A stretch of 64,000 nucleotides of DNA from an uncultured Oleiphilaceae bacterium (GCA_913060665.1 CAJXUY010000011.1:103872-167871); one strand, 5' to 3'; counted from the stretch's first letter, positions 19,166 through 29,643 are shown. Notes: generated by a model from the sequence alone, not told the origin. A program made the numbers and translations.

Positions 19166-22100
19166 ATGAGTTCTTCACAACTTGCCTTCAAAGGCGTTGA
19201 AATCTTAGAGCTACTATCGCGCCATGGGGAGACCTGTGCCTGGCGGGCTTATGACCTTAATAATGATCAGCCGATCATCATTAAATCAGCACACAGCGAG
19301 ACACCACCTCTGTTTTTAATGGAACGGCTTCGTCACGAATATGCAATTGGGCGACATTTCAACCACCCACACATTATTGCCTACAGAGGGCTGCTGCAAC
19401 ACCACCATCGCTCAGCGATTGTAACAGAAGACTTTAACGGAAAACCGTTAGCGAAGTGTATTCCTGAGCAAGGATTCCCAATCGGCACCTTTCTGGATAT
19501 AGCCCTTCAAATTGTAAAAGCGCTGATCGAAGTTCATTCCCAACAGGTCATACACAAAGATATAAACCCTTATAACATTGCCTATAACGAAAAAAAGCGA
19601 TTAGCTAAAATTATTGATTTTGGCATGGCCTCAAAGCTGTCCCAAGAATCACCGACCTATATGAAAACCACCTTGCTCGGCGGTAACCTCCCCTATGTAG
19701 CACCCGAGCAAACAGGCCGACTGAATCGTGTGGTCGACTATCGTACCGATTTCTACGGACTGGGAATAACACTTTACGAAATGCTCTGCGGGCAGCGCCC
19801 TTTCAACTCCCACGACCCTTTAGAGTTAGTGCATGCTCACCTGACACAGCCTGCACCCAAAATTTCTAACTGGCGCAAAGACATTCCTTCATTATTTGAT
19901 GAAATTTTAGCTAAGTTACTCGCTAAGCATTCCGAAGACCGCTATCAATCGGCCAAAGGCATCAAGCATGATTTAGAAATATGCCTTAAACAATGGCAAA
20001 CGACTCAGCAATTTGAAGCCTTCGAAATGGGGACTTATGATCGTAATGAGCAACTATCGATCCCTCAAAATCTATATGGCCGAACAAAGGAGATTGCGCG
20101 TTTAAACCAGGCATTTGAAACCGCCACGACAGGGCTCACCGAACTGGTGTTAGTCAGCGGGTTTTCAGGTATGGGAAAAACCGCACTGGTAAATGAAACA
20201 CGAAAGCCTTTACTCAGTCGCCGAGGTTATTTTATATCCGGTAAATTTGAGCCACTCAAGAAAAACGTACCACTCAGTGCGATCACCCAAAGTTTGCAAG
20301 TGCTCATTCAACAATTACTAGCAGAGCCAGAAGCTCGGGTGGCAGAGTTCAGGCATCAAATTATCAGTGTACTCGGCAATAAGGCCAGTATGTTGATCGA
20401 GCTGGTTCCAGCGCTCGAAACCATTATTGGACCACAGCCCTCAGCACCCGACTTAGGCTGCAACGACCGAAAGCAAGTGTTTCTAAGGCTGTTACAGCGC
20501 TTTATCAAAGTGATTGCAGTAAAAGATCATCCCTTGGTGATCTTTATTGATGACCTGCAATGGGCTGACCCCATTAGTCTGGACTTTGTAAAGTCACTAC
20601 TCACTGAACTGCACGATTGCCACCTTTTACTCATCTGTTCCTTCCGAGATAGTGAAATATATGGTGGTCACCCACTCATAGATACGCTTAAACATATCCG
20701 CGAAAACACCCCCAATGTTAAGCAGATACACCTTGAACCCTTAAAAGGTAGCGAAGTCACCCGACTTATTTGCGACTCACTACAATATACAAACCAACAA
20801 GCGGCTAAGCTATCACGATATATCTTTGGTCGTACACAAGGCAACCCGTTTTATGTCACTCAGCTATTAAAAACCCTCAATCAAGACGGGCAGCTGTTTT
20901 TTGATACTGAACGCCGAGAGTGGCGCTACAAACTACCGGACAGAGTTAAAAAAGTCACCGATCATCAACTCGTAGACATGGTCGTTAGCCGAATCAACCG
21001 CCTTCCCGCTGCAAGCAAAAACTTACTACAGTTTGCTGCATGTATTGGCAGTCGTTTCAACATCCAAAACCTGACTCGTATCATCGCCCTGTCAGAAGAA
21101 GGCCTGACAGAAACCGATATTAAGCAACGCTTGGTACCTGCGATGGAATCAGGGCTGATTATTTCTAAGAACCAATGGTCTGACAGTGACCAACGAACAT
21201 CAAGCCCAACCTCCAGCTATGAATTTCTCCATGATCGAGTACAACAAGCCGCCTACGACCTAGCGCCTGCCCATAAGCAACAACAACATCACCTGCAAAT
21301 TGGCGACTACTTACTTAATCACCTAACCGAAGAGCAACAGCAAGAGCAGCTATTTGATATCGCCAACCAATTTAACTCAGGTATCGAACAGCTGCCCGAT
21401 AAAAGGCGGCTCAGTGCTGCCACGGTATGCTTACGTGCTGCACAAAAAGCTCGTAAAGCAACGGCATTTGAGTCTGCAGTATTTTATGCTGAATTAAGTA
21501 TTCGTCTATTAGATAGTCCTGACATCTGGGTCCAACATCATAAGTTGCGTTTTGAGCAAGGATTAGTGCTTGCGGAGTGCGAAGGGCTCTGCCGTCGTTT
21601 CTCACAATCAGAACAGCAGATAAACGAACTACAACAACATGCACTATCCATTGAAGAAAAAATAAAGCTGCTGCTTATTAAGATGAATCTGGTTGAGTTA
21701 CGGGGGCAGTATTTAGAGTCGATTGACGTACTACTTAGCGGCCTGACACTTCTAAATGTCAATATTCCAAGAGACCCACAACAACAAGCGGACGAATTAA
21801 GCCAACTACTACAAGAGCTCCCCTCTCGGTTTGAGGATATAAACACTCAAAACCTTATTGAGACCACCGAAACCGAGAACCCTCGCCATTTATTGGTTAT
21901 GCGGCTGCTAATGCGTTTATGGACACCCTGCTACATCACTGGCCAACGAAACCTACTCGCCCTAGTCTCAATTTATCTCGTTAATTATAGCCTTAAAAAT
22001 GGCCGAAGCGAGATCACGCCGTTTGCCTACTGTTCTTTTGCATTGGTTTACGGATTTTTAAAAAATGATCACTGTCTAGCCTATCAGTTCGGGCTTGCCG

Positions 22101-23089
22101 GCGCTGAACTAGCAAAGGAGTGCGATAACTTAATCGTTCGAAACCGCAGTTACTTGCTATTTTCGATCTCGATCAATAACTGGCAGAACCCTGTCAGCAA
22201 AAGCCGTTACTGGCTAGAAAGTGCGTTTGAATGTGCCGTGGAAGCGGGTGATCAGGTTTATGCCAGCTATGCTGCATACTACTTGATCACCGATGGTTTC
22301 ATTCAGGGCAGAGCGCTTACCGAAGTCGCAGCAGACTGCCGCCAGTATTTGACCTTTTTAGAAAAAGAAAGCACGCCTCTCTTCAATGTCGCACTATCCT
22401 TCTGTCGGACGATTCAAAACACCTGCGATGAAGATGTAGGCTATACCTTTGATCAACTACAATTTCTGAAAGATCACCAGCATATTCCGGTATTTATGGC
22501 CGGTTACGATTTCGGTTCACTTTGTAGTCGATTTTGGAGCGACCAACAGAACGACTTAGCAAGCATTGCTCAGAATACGCTCATGAGTGTACCTGTTAAC
22601 TTGCATGGTACGTTAAAGGTACCAGAAACACTTTTTTTGAGTTCGATGAGTTTTCTACAATGCCATTCCAGATCACCGCTGGAAAACTGGGATGAGTTGC
22701 AGTCCATCATTCACGGTAATCAACAACAATTAAAGCTATATACCGACAACTGCACTAATAACTATTTACATAAGTACCTACTTATTCAAGCAGAGTTGGC
22801 TGCACTCAATAGTCAGCCACTTGACGCGATGGATTTGTTCGAAGCGGCAATCGCAACCGCAGGTGAAAGCCATGTCATTCATATCGAAGCTTTGGCAAAC
22901 GAACGTTATGCGCGTTTCTGGATGTCACAAAACCGCAAACAAATTGCCGCCATCTACATCAAACGTGCACACTACTTATATTTTCACTGGGGTAATCGCG
23001 CCAAAACCCAAGGGTTGGAATATGAGTTCAAAGAGTTACTGAAAACCCAGCCTACCCCTCGTTCAGCAGCCATGAAAGCACTGAAATAG
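19166..23089 (+). CDS. large protein kinase-AAA ATPase-TPR signalling protein, C-terminally truncated
   Basis: A 1307-residue cytoplasmic protein. A Ser/Thr kinase-like domain (about 1-275) has IIIKSAH (Lys of beta3), HKDINPYNIAYN (catalytic loop with HKD for HRD) and DFG. It is followed by a STAND-type ATPase with Walker A GFSGMGKTAL near residue 335 and Walker B LVIFIDDLQWAD, then a long TPR-like helical region to about 1290. Relatives continue into GAF and output domains (histidine kinase, or GGDEF-EAL). Here the frame stops at TAG 23087-23089 and the GAF and output remnants continue immediately downstream in another frame, so this is the surviving front half of a longer sensor. It may still be expressed, but without its output. 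Confidence 0.85.
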   Translation: MSSSQLAFKGVEILELLSRHGETCAWRAYDLNNDQPIIIKSAHSETPPLFLMERLRHEYAIGRHFNHPHIIAYRGLLQHHHRSAIVTEDFNGKPLAKCIPEQGFPIGTFLDIALQIVKALIEVHSQQVIHKDINPYNIAYNEKKRLAKIIDFGMASKLSQESPTYMKTTLLGGNLPYVAPEQTGRLNRVVDYRTDFYGLGITLYEMLCGQRPFNSHDPLELVHAHLTQPAPKISNWRKDIPSLFDEILAKLLAKHSEDRYQSAKGIKHDLEICLKQWQTTQQFEAFEMGTYDRNEQLSIPQNLYGRTKEIARLNQAFETATTGLTELVLVSGFSGMGKTALVNETRKPLLSRRGYFISGKFEPLKKNVPLSAITQSLQVLIQQLLAEPEARVAEFRHQIISVLGNKASMLIELVPALETIIGPQPSAPDLGCNDRKQVFLRLLQRFIKVIAVKDHPLVIFIDDLQWADPISLDFVKSLLTELHDCHLLLICSFRDSEIYGGHPLIDTLKHIRENTPNVKQIHLEPLKGSEVTRLICDSLQYTNQQAAKLSRYIFGRTQGNPFYVTQLLKTLNQDGQLFFDTERREWRYKLPDRVKKVTDHQLVDMVVSRINRLPAASKNLLQFAACIGSRFNIQNLTRIIALSEEGLTETDIKQRLVPAMESGLIISKNQWSDSDQRTSSPTSSYEFLHDRVQQAAYDLAPAHKQQQHHLQIGDYLLNHLTEEQQQEQLFDIANQFNSGIEQLPDKRRLSAATVCLRAAQKARKATAFESAVFYAELSIRLLDSPDIWVQHHKLRFEQGLVLAECEGLCRRFSQSEQQINELQQHALSIEEKIKLLLIKMNLVELRGQYLESIDVLLSGLTLLNVNIPRDPQQQADELSQLLQELPSRFEDINTQNLIETTETENPRHLLVMRLLMRLWTPCYITGQRNLLALVSIYLVNYSLKNGRSEITPFAYCSFALVYGFLKNDHCLAYQFGLAGAELAKECDNLIVRNRSYLLFSISINNWQNPVSKSRYWLESAFECAVEAGDQVYASYAAYYLITDGFIQGRALTEVAADCRQYLTFLEKESTPLFNVALSFCRTIQNTCDEDVGYTFDQLQFLKDHQHIPVFMAGYDFGSLCSRFWSDQQNDLASIAQNTLMSVPVNLHGTLKVPETLFLSSMSFLQCHSRSPLENWDELQSIIHGNQQQLKLYTDNCTNNYLHKYLLIQAELAALNSQPLDAMDLFEAAIATAGESHVIHIEALANERYARFWMSQNRKQIAAIYIKRAHYLYFHWGNRAKTQGLEYEFKELLKTQPTPRSAAMKALK

Positions 23090-23624
23090 TCAGCACACAA
23101 ACCGATACCACGATTTCACACTCTCAAAGTCACTCATTAACTACGTAAAAAGAATTAGAGGCCCACAACTGGTCGCTGACGTACGGGCAGAACAACGTTT
23201 TTTCCCTATAGAATATCTACGCAACACCAAAGTTCAGTCAGCAATGGCTATCCCTTTATCTGATGCAGGTACACAGGTCGGTTTAGTCTACTTTGAGAAC
23301 AATCAGATGGCCCATGCATTCACACAGAACCGAATGTTATTCCAAGACCGACTACACCAGTCTGACTTGACCGCTAGCGTTCGCAAAGTACTACAAGACA
23401 CTCAGTTCCCGCCAGAAAGACTAGAGCTCGAAATTACCGAAAGCCTATTGATGCAAAATCAGAGTTCTGCCGTACAAACCATGAACCAGCTCAAGCAACT
23501 ACAGAAAATGGGATGCGACACGATTCAAGGTTACTATTTTAGCCGCCCCATCAAACAAGCCGATGTAGCCCGCTGGATCAGCAACTCGGGTATCGGCTCT
23601 GACAATGAAATCGTGATGATTTAA
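23088..23624 (+). pseudogene. decayed GAF-GGDEF-EAL C-terminus of the upstream kinase gene
   Basis: Open in one frame (+1 relative to the kinase) from 23085 to the stop at 23624, though a Met appears only at 23244. In order: a GAF domain piece (SLINYVKRIRGPQLVADVRA, later YLRNTKVQSAMAIPL and GLVYFENNQMAHAF), a stub of the GGDEF start (NRMLFQDRLHQ), then the front of an EAL domain (SVRKVLQDTQFPPERLELEI through TESLLMQN) joined directly to its end (MGCDTIQGYYFSRPIKQADV). Three in-frame internal deletions remove nearly all of GGDEF, the linker, and the catalytic core of EAL, including DDFGTG and the metal ligands. Residual protein would be inactive. Junctions fall at shared short motifs (NR, HQ), as expected from recombination between microhomologies. 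Confidence 0.8.
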
Positions 23625-23689
23625 GTGCTCATTCTCGGCGGGTGCCCGTCTGAATGATTGCATATAACCCCCCTTTGCGTTTAGAATCC

Positions 23690-23850
23690 CCGCCGAAGAC
23701 GGTTCTCTTAATTGAGATTCAAAGGGAACACGGTTAAAAACCGTGGCTGCCCCCGCAACTGTTAGCAGAGAGTATGAGCTCTTATACCACTGGGAAACCG
23801 GGAAGGTGAGCCAAATACCACGACCTGTGAGCCAGGAGACCTGCCGTCAG
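23690..23850 (+). ncRNA. cobalamin (adenosylcobalamin) riboswitch
   Basis: Core elements are present in order: AAAGGGAA followed by CACGGTTAAAAACCGTG (hairpin), GGCTGCCCCCGCAACTGT, the CCACTGGGAAACCGGGAAGGTG arm, then CACGACCTGTGAGCCAGGAGACCTGCC, which contains the B12 box at about 23830-23845. A closing P1 helix GACGG (23698-23702) with CCGTC (23844-23848) encloses them. It is followed by about 220 bases of leader before btuB. When B12 is bound it should shut down btuB and the downstream transport genes. Confidence 0.93.
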
Positions 23851-24073
23851 AGTCGTCACCTACCATCAAGCGGGGAGCTTGCCTGGGCGGATTCCGTAAC
23901 GGTGGCAATAACATAGATTATTGTTGCTGGAAACGAATCGGTAAAAGGTCCCCCTTCTCTGAATTCTGTCCTCCGAGCGATACCATGATCCAGCGACCTA
24001 AGTTTGCTGTCTATACATGGTTCGCAAAGACGCATTTCCAGCTCCAAATTTTAAAATTATTAAGGGGCATACC

Positions 24074-25992
24074 TTGCAGTATCCAGCTTTTTTTAAGACC
24101 TCAATTTTAGCATCGGCCATCACCACATTATTACCATCTCTGGCCCATGCGGAAGAGCCAACCGAAACCCATAAACCAAGAGAAGTAGTCATCAGTGCAT
24201 CGCGTATTGAAATGGCTCGCGAAGAATCGGGAAGTGCTGTCACTGTTTTAGATTCAGACTACCTTGAACAGAATCAGGTTCGTCTGGTATCTGATGTACT
24301 AAGAGATATAGCCGGTGTCGCTGTTAGCCGGTCAGGCGGAGCAGGTGCGCCGACTCAGGTTCGTATTCGTGGCGCAGAAGCCAACCAGACCCTCGTACTA
24401 ATAGATGGTATTGAGGTTAACGATGTAGCCAATGGCGGTGAGTATAATTTTGCTAATTTTCTCAACCTCGAGATTGAGCGTGTTGAAGTACTCCGAGGCG
24501 CACAAAGTGCCCTTTGGGGAAGTGATGCCATGGGCGGTGTAATCAATATTGTCACCAAAAAAGGGGACGGCCCGTTAAATGGTAAAGTAACCCTGGAGGG
24601 AGGGAGCTTTGCAACACACCAAGAGACCCTTAGCATCAATGCAGGTACCGATGACTATCATTACGCATTAAGCGGTACGTTACTGAATACTGATGGCATT
24701 TCTACCGCTAGCGAAGCCCGTGGTAATACCGAAAAAGATGGTTATGAAAACGCCACCATCAACTTTAAAAGCGGTATCAATGTATTGGATAACCTTTCTG
24801 TAGACTTGGTTTTACGTCACATGAACGCCGATGTAGATACCGATGGTTTCATAGGTGGCGTGGGCGCTATTGATACCGATGAAAACGTTAAAACCACGCA
24901 GCAGTCAGGTAAGCTTTCTGCGAAATTGGATTTAATGGACAACCAATGGACTCACAAGATCGGTTTTCTGCCAACGACACCGATAACAAGTATTTTAACG
25001 CCGGTATTCGTAATTACACCAGCGAAGGCAACAAGCAAAAATACGAGTATCAAACAGACCTGTTTTTGAGCAGCGGTCTAGTAGCTAAAGACGATCTTGA
25101 TCACCGTATCACCTTCGCCGCAGAGCATGAAGAAGAAGACTTCTACAGCAAAGGATTCTCTACCACAGATCAGGAAATGGATATGTCTGGCTTCGTACTC
25201 GAATACGGCGCTAATATCAGTGACCGATTTTACGTCACTGTCGCGGGCAGACGCGACCTCAACAGTTTATTTCAGAACGCTAACACCTACCGTCTGACCT
25301 TCGCCGGCTGGGTCGTTGATAATGTAAGAGTTCATACCAGCAAAGGCACCGGCATTAAAAACCCGACCATGTTTCAGTTGTTCGGCAGCACGCCTACTTA
25401 CACAGGTAATGCCGACCTTCGCCCCGAGAAAAATTCAACTTGGGATATAGGCTCTGAATATCATTTTGATAGGGTTGATGGCTATGTAGACCTTACCTAT
25501 TTTCACTCCGATATAGACGACCTAATTGTTGGCGCGGGGTTGAGTTCCACCAACATCCCTTCTGATTCAGACATTCAGGGTGTTGAACTCAGTGTGGTAT
25601 TAAACCCCACTCAAAACCTACGTCTTGATGGCAGCTATACCTACACCGATACGGACGACGGAAATGGTAATGAGCTAGTACGACGCCCTAAACATTTGGC
25701 GAGCATCAATAGTAGCTACCTGTTATCCAACCAGAAAACTCGGTTAACTGCGGGTATTCAATATAATGGTAAACAAGATGACTACGAATATGATGTCTTT
25801 TGGAACACCACCCAGGTATCCCTTTCAGACTACACCCTAGTCAATGCCGCTATTTCGCATCAGTTCAACGAGCATATAGAACTGTTTGGCCGGGTAAACA
25901 ATCTGCTTGATGAAGAGTACGAAGAAGTTCTGACCTATGGCACCATGGGCATTAATGCTATGGTAGGCATCACGATTAAGGGCGGTTTGTAA
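24074..25992 (+). pseudogene. btuB: TonB-dependent cobalamin receptor BtuB, interrupted by a one-base frameshift
   Basis: Outer-membrane B12 receptor of about 640 residues: signal peptide ending SLAHA-EE, TonB box-like region EVVISASR, plug with VRIRGAEANQTLVLIDGIEV and GSDAMGGVINIVTKK, and a C-terminal barrel with FGRVNNLLDEEYEEVLTYG. The two halves lie in different frames (24017-25069 and 24946-25992). Joining after KIGF (24962-24967) gives a smooth KIGF-SANDTDNKYF reading, so one T is missing from the TTTT at 24964-24967. This could be a real mutation, a slippage site or a sequencing error. The ATG at 24017 lacks a ribosome binding site; TTG at 24074 has AAGGGG 6 bases upstream and gives a normal 26-residue signal peptide, so I chose it. 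Confidence 0.88.
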
Positions 25993-26006
25993 GGGCCTCA
26001 GCACCT

Positions 26007-26981
26007 ATGTTCGGAATATCCAGCCACCACATATTGATTGTCTTAGCCATTATCATCGGTGGAGTAGCAACTATGGAGCTGGATATTCACGCTGAAATTT
26101 TCAACGATCACGCATTACGGCCGACCATTATTAAAGGGGAGCAATTCCCCAAAATTTTGGTCGACCCGATTGGTGAAGAGTATTCACTTAACGAACCTCC
26201 CCAACGTATTGTCTCAATAACGCTTGGAACCGACGAAATACTGTCCGTATTAGTCGATACTAACCGCATCACAGGCGTTACACACCTCTCTGACATCGCC
26301 AGCATGTCTAACATTCCCCACTGGTACCCTGAGCAGATTAAACGCATCCAAGGGGAAGTCGAAGAAATATTGTCTTTAGAGCCAGATTTAGTCTTTGTCG
26401 CCTCTTATACCCGTGCAGAAACCGTTCGTTTACTGCTTAGCTCAAGTGTGCCCGTTGTACGCCTCAGACATTACGATTCTTTCAGAGACATTGAAGAGAA
26501 CATTCAGCTTGTTGCCAAGGTGACAGGGAGCGAGCAACAAGCCACAACATTACTCGCAACACTACGTAAAAATGCTCAGTCGATAACACAAAAGGTTAAT
26601 GGTCTAGATCGCGCAAGAGTGCTTTATTACAGTCTCGACGGTTACACCGCCGGAGCAGGCACTAAGATCAATGAAATGATCGAAATGGCCGGTGGCTATA
26701 ACGTCATCAATGAAACCAACATAACCGGTTCACATAAAATCAGTGAGGAGATCGCCATCGGGCTTGAACCCGATGTTGTTTTAATGAGTGGCTGGTCACC
26801 CGAAGGCGAAATAGTTCCATCTGAGCGGCTGGCCGCACGACCCGCATGGCAAAACACCCCCGCAATACGGCAACAACGGGTTTATGATTTACGAGGTACA
26901 TGGGTGCTGTCCGTTTCACAATATAGTTGGGATGGAATCGAAGAGATAGCAAAACTGCTACATCCTGAGGTATTTGAATGA
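26007..26981 (+). CDS. btuF: B12 ABC transporter periplasmic substrate-binding protein (BtuF-like)
   Basis: A 324-residue periplasmic binding protein of the helical-backbone metal/corrinoid class (PF01497). An N-terminal hydrophobic segment (HILIVLAIIIGGVATM) should serve as signal peptide or anchor. The domain has the family PQRIVSITLGTDEIL start, SLEPDLVFVAS, the long central helix, and the second lobe with INEMIEMAGGYNVI and IGLEPDVVLMSGW. Corrinoid specificity comes from its place directly after btuB under the cobalamin riboswitch; from sequence alone a siderophore or haem ligand could not be excluded. It overlaps btuC by ATGA. Confidence 0.85.
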   Translation: MFGISSHHILIVLAIIIGGVATMELDIHAEIFNDHALRPTIIKGEQFPKILVDPIGEEYSLNEPPQRIVSITLGTDEILSVLVDTNRITGVTHLSDIASMSNIPHWYPEQIKRIQGEVEEILSLEPDLVFVASYTRAETVRLLLSSSVPVVRLRHYDSFRDIEENIQLVAKVTGSEQQATTLLATLRKNAQSITQKVNGLDRARVLYYSLDGYTAGAGTKINEMIEMAGGYNVINETNITGSHKISEEIAIGLEPDVVLMSGWSPEGEIVPSERLAARPAWQNTPAIRQQRVYDLRGTWVLSVSQYSWDGIEEIAKLLHPEVFE

Positions 26982-28018
26982 CGTTTTTGGCCAAACCTAT
27001 GCGTATTATTTCGCTCATGCTACTAACGCTATTGGCACTCATGACAGCGGCCATTTTTCATGGCCCATCTGATATTACGCTGAAGACAGCGCTAGCAATA
27101 TTAAGCAACGCCTTAGGTTGGCCCACACACCTTGAAGGCTTACGACCATGGATGCAAAGTGTCTTGATCGATGTACGCATGCCAAGAGTACTGGTAGGCG
27201 CCCTTGCGGGTGCTTGCCTCGCGATTAGCGGTGCGGTCATGCAGGGGATGTTTCGTAATCCCTTAGCCTCACCTTCAGTGCTCGGCGTATCGTCTGGTGC
27301 CTCCTTAGGCGCGGTTATTGCCCTTTACCTGGGGCTGGCCTCAGTATCTGTTTGGGCGTTACCCCTAGCTGCATTTATCGGGGCAAGCTTAACGATTTTT
27401 TTGGTTTACCGAATTGCTAGCCAACGAGGCCAGACCGCTACAGGTACTTTGTTGCTCGCAGGGGTGGCAATAGGCGCGTTGAATGCAGCTGCATCATCAT
27501 TGATTCTCGCGTTATCCCTGAACAACTGGGAAGTCGGCCGCATGATCGTCTATTGGACCATGGGAGGCCTCGATGGCCGCACCTGGGATCATGTATGGTT
27601 GCTATTACCTTTCGCAATAATGGGTATCGGCATGCAGCTGTTTTTCTCTCGCAATCTCGACGCACTCTTACTGGGCGAAGTTCATGCGGCCTCAATTGGC
27701 ATCGACGTGATCAGTACACGAAGATGGCTGCTGGTTATTACTGCGTTGATGGTGGGGGCAACGGTCTCGGTATGCGGGTCCATTGGCTTTATCGGGTTAG
27801 TCGTCCCTCATATTCTTCGTCTAATGATGGGGCCTCATCACCGATACTTACTACCCGCCTCGGCCATCGGCGGAGCCATTACGCTTGTCGGAGCAGACCT
27901 GTTGCTGCGCACCGCAACACCCGAAAAGGCGATACCACTGGGTGTCGCAACCGCGATGTTGGGCGCGCCCTTTTTCTTGTTTCTGTTAGTTAGAAAACGT
28001 TGGTCGATACAGCTATAA
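26978..28018 (+). CDS. btuC: B12 ABC transporter permease (BtuC/FecCD family)
   Basis: A 346-residue inner-membrane permease of about ten helices. Typical blocks are VRMPRVLVGALAGACLAISG, GAVMQGMFRNPLASPSVLG, GASLGAVIAL, and the late GSIGFIGLVVPHILRLMMGPHHRYLLPASA, which is the coupling region to the ATPase. The start overlaps the btuF stop by four bases (ATGA), so the two are translationally coupled. It works with BtuF and BtuD to carry cobalamin across the inner membrane. Confidence 0.9.
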   Translation: MTFLAKPMRIISLMLLTLLALMTAAIFHGPSDITLKTALAILSNALGWPTHLEGLRPWMQSVLIDVRMPRVLVGALAGACLAISGAVMQGMFRNPLASPSVLGVSSGASLGAVIALYLGLASVSVWALPLAAFIGASLTIFLVYRIASQRGQTATGTLLLAGVAIGALNAAASSLILALSLNNWEVGRMIVYWTMGGLDGRTWDHVWLLLPFAIMGIGMQLFFSRNLDALLLGEVHAASIGIDVISTRRWLLVITALMVGATVSVCGSIGFIGLVVPHILRLMMGPHHRYLLPASAIGGAITLVGADLLLRTATPEKAIPLGVATAMLGAPFFLFLLVRKRWSIQL

Positions 28019-28033
28019 AGTGGAACGCATGGG

Positions 28034-28855
28034 ATGACAACACAACTAGAATGCTCGAACCTAGGCTTCAGCTATGGCAAACAACCGGTTATTAAGGAAG
28101 TTAACTTATGCTTTGGCAAAGGTGAGTTTATCGGCCTTATTGGCCCCAACGGAGCCGGTAAATCAACCTTACTCAATCTGCTGATGGGCATGATAACGCC
28201 ATCAGAAGGTCACGTTGCGCTTGCCGGCCAGCCTCTCAAGCACTATAAGCAGCGAGACATCGCCCGCCATATATCGCTGGTACCGCAAGACGTCTCGATT
28301 AACTACGCGTTTAGTGTTAGAGAGATTGTTGCCATGGGCAGAAACCCTCATTTAGGCCCATTTCAGTCTGAAAGTAACAGAGATCGCCAACTGATCAATC
28401 TTGCGATGGAGAAAACCGACTTGCTTCAGATGGCAGATCGTCGCGTCAACCAACTGTCAGGAGGCGAGCGACAACGCGTATTTATCGCCCGAGCCATCGC
28501 ACAAGAAGCGCCCATTCTGTTGATGGACGAGCCCACTGCTAGTCTCGATATCTGCCATCAACTCGAAGTGCTAAATCTGGTTAAAACACTAACAGAAGAA
28601 AACCACCTCGCCATTGCCGCGATCCATGATTTAGAGTTGGCATCGCGCTTTTGTGACCAGCTAATACTAATAGCAGAGGGGAAGGTCATCACGCAGGGTA
28701 CACCTGCCGAAGTACTGACCAAACAAAACCTATATCAATACTTCTCTATCGAGGCCGAGGTAGAGCCTTATGGTCACGGTGAACAGAGCGTTAGAGTTAC
28801 AGCACTAAGATCATGCCATCATCATTCAAGTACAAACCTGAATAGAAATGATTGA
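28034..28855 (+). CDS. btuD: B12 ABC transporter ATPase (BtuD/FhuC-like)
   Basis: A 273-residue ABC ATPase. Walker A GPNGAGKS near residue 37, Q-loop LVPQDV, signature LSGGERQRV, Walker B ILLMDEPTASLD and the H-loop AAIHDLELA are all intact. The last gene of the riboswitch-controlled set. Its 3' end overlaps the 3' end of the convergent tonB gene by 34 bases, so there is no room for a terminator between them and transcripts must collide or overlap. Confidence 0.92.
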   Translation: MTTQLECSNLGFSYGKQPVIKEVNLCFGKGEFIGLIGPNGAGKSTLLNLLMGMITPSEGHVALAGQPLKHYKQRDIARHISLVPQDVSINYAFSVREIVAMGRNPHLGPFQSESNRDRQLINLAMEKTDLLQMADRRVNQLSGGERQRVFIARAIAQEAPILLMDEPTASLDICHQLEVLNLVKTLTEENHLAIAAIHDLELASRFCDQLILIAEGKVITQGTPAEVLTKQNLYQYFSIEAEVEPYGHGEQSVRVTALRSCHHHSSTNLNRND

Positions 28856-29643
28856 GTCGACGCGATAGAGATGCCATCTTTCATTGCGGGAATAAACCGC
28901 TCTTGTTCTGCAAACCTTATGACCGACTCATCTAACATGTCATAACCACTACTTTCTATTAGTTCAATGTTATCGACATACCCGTTTTGATCGACTAGAA
29001 AGTTAACCATCACTCTGCCCTGCTGATTGCGAATAATCGCCCTTCTAGGGTATTTCGGATTATTACCAGACAAGGGTTGAGCAACCACCAAAACCCCTAT
29101 TGGTTTCGCAACACTTTCTTGATACGAAGCCGAAGAGAGGGGCGGTTGATCATTGACAACCACTGGGAGCTCAGCAGCCTTAGTTATACGCTTAATCGTC
29201 ACGGATTTATCTAACACCACCTTACTTAATCTGGGTTTAGGTGGGCTTGTATTAGCCTGTTTCGGTAGCATCTGCGGTTTTGTAGAGGCTTGTTTTTGCG
29301 CAGGTTTGTGAACTGTAACTTGAGCCTCTACTCTCGCTAGAGGCTTATCAATGCGCTTGTTAAAATCACGAGTGTTTTTTTCAGGTAGCCGCACAGGAGT
29401 CCCATCAGTGCTGCTTGACTGTGGTGGTATGGAGGCAGAGGGCTGACGACTCGCCACCCGCGCAAGCTGCACTGAAACAGCTTGATGACCTGACTGCAAT
29501 CGCAGCTGGATAGGCTCAAGTATCGGCATCAAAATCATCAGCAATAGCGCGTGTAACCCTATTGCTAACGAAAACCAGACAACGTAGCGGTTTAGCAATT
29601 TCAACATGCCAGCATCATCAATAGCATTGTGATTTCTGCTCAA
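28822..29643 (-). CDS. tonB: TonB energy transducer
   Basis: A 273-residue protein that couples the proton motive force to outer-membrane receptors such as BtuB. An N-terminal membrane helix (about 15-40: VWFSLAIGLHALLLMILMP) is followed by a long periplasmic Pro/Lys/Gln-rich spacer with repeated KPA and KPQ motifs, and a C-terminal TonB domain (about 195-273) with NPKYPRRAI, GRVMVNFLVDQNGYVDNIEL and SSGYDMLDESVIRFAE. No exbB/exbD are in the window. Proximity to btuB suggests it is dedicated to B12 uptake, but this is inference. Confidence 0.9.
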   Translation of the reverse strand: MSRNHNAIDDAGMLKLLNRYVVWFSLAIGLHALLLMILMPILEPIQLRLQSGHQAVSVQLARVASRQPSASIPPQSSSTDGTPVRLPEKNTRDFNKRIDKPLARVEAQVTVHKPAQKQASTKPQMLPKQANTSPPKPRLSKVVLDKSVTIKRITKAAELPVVVNDQPPLSSASYQESVAKPIGVLVVAQPLSGNNPKYPRRAIIRNQQGRVMVNFLVDQNGYVDNIELIESSGYDMLDESVIRFAEQERFIPAMKDGISIASTQSFLFRFVLE

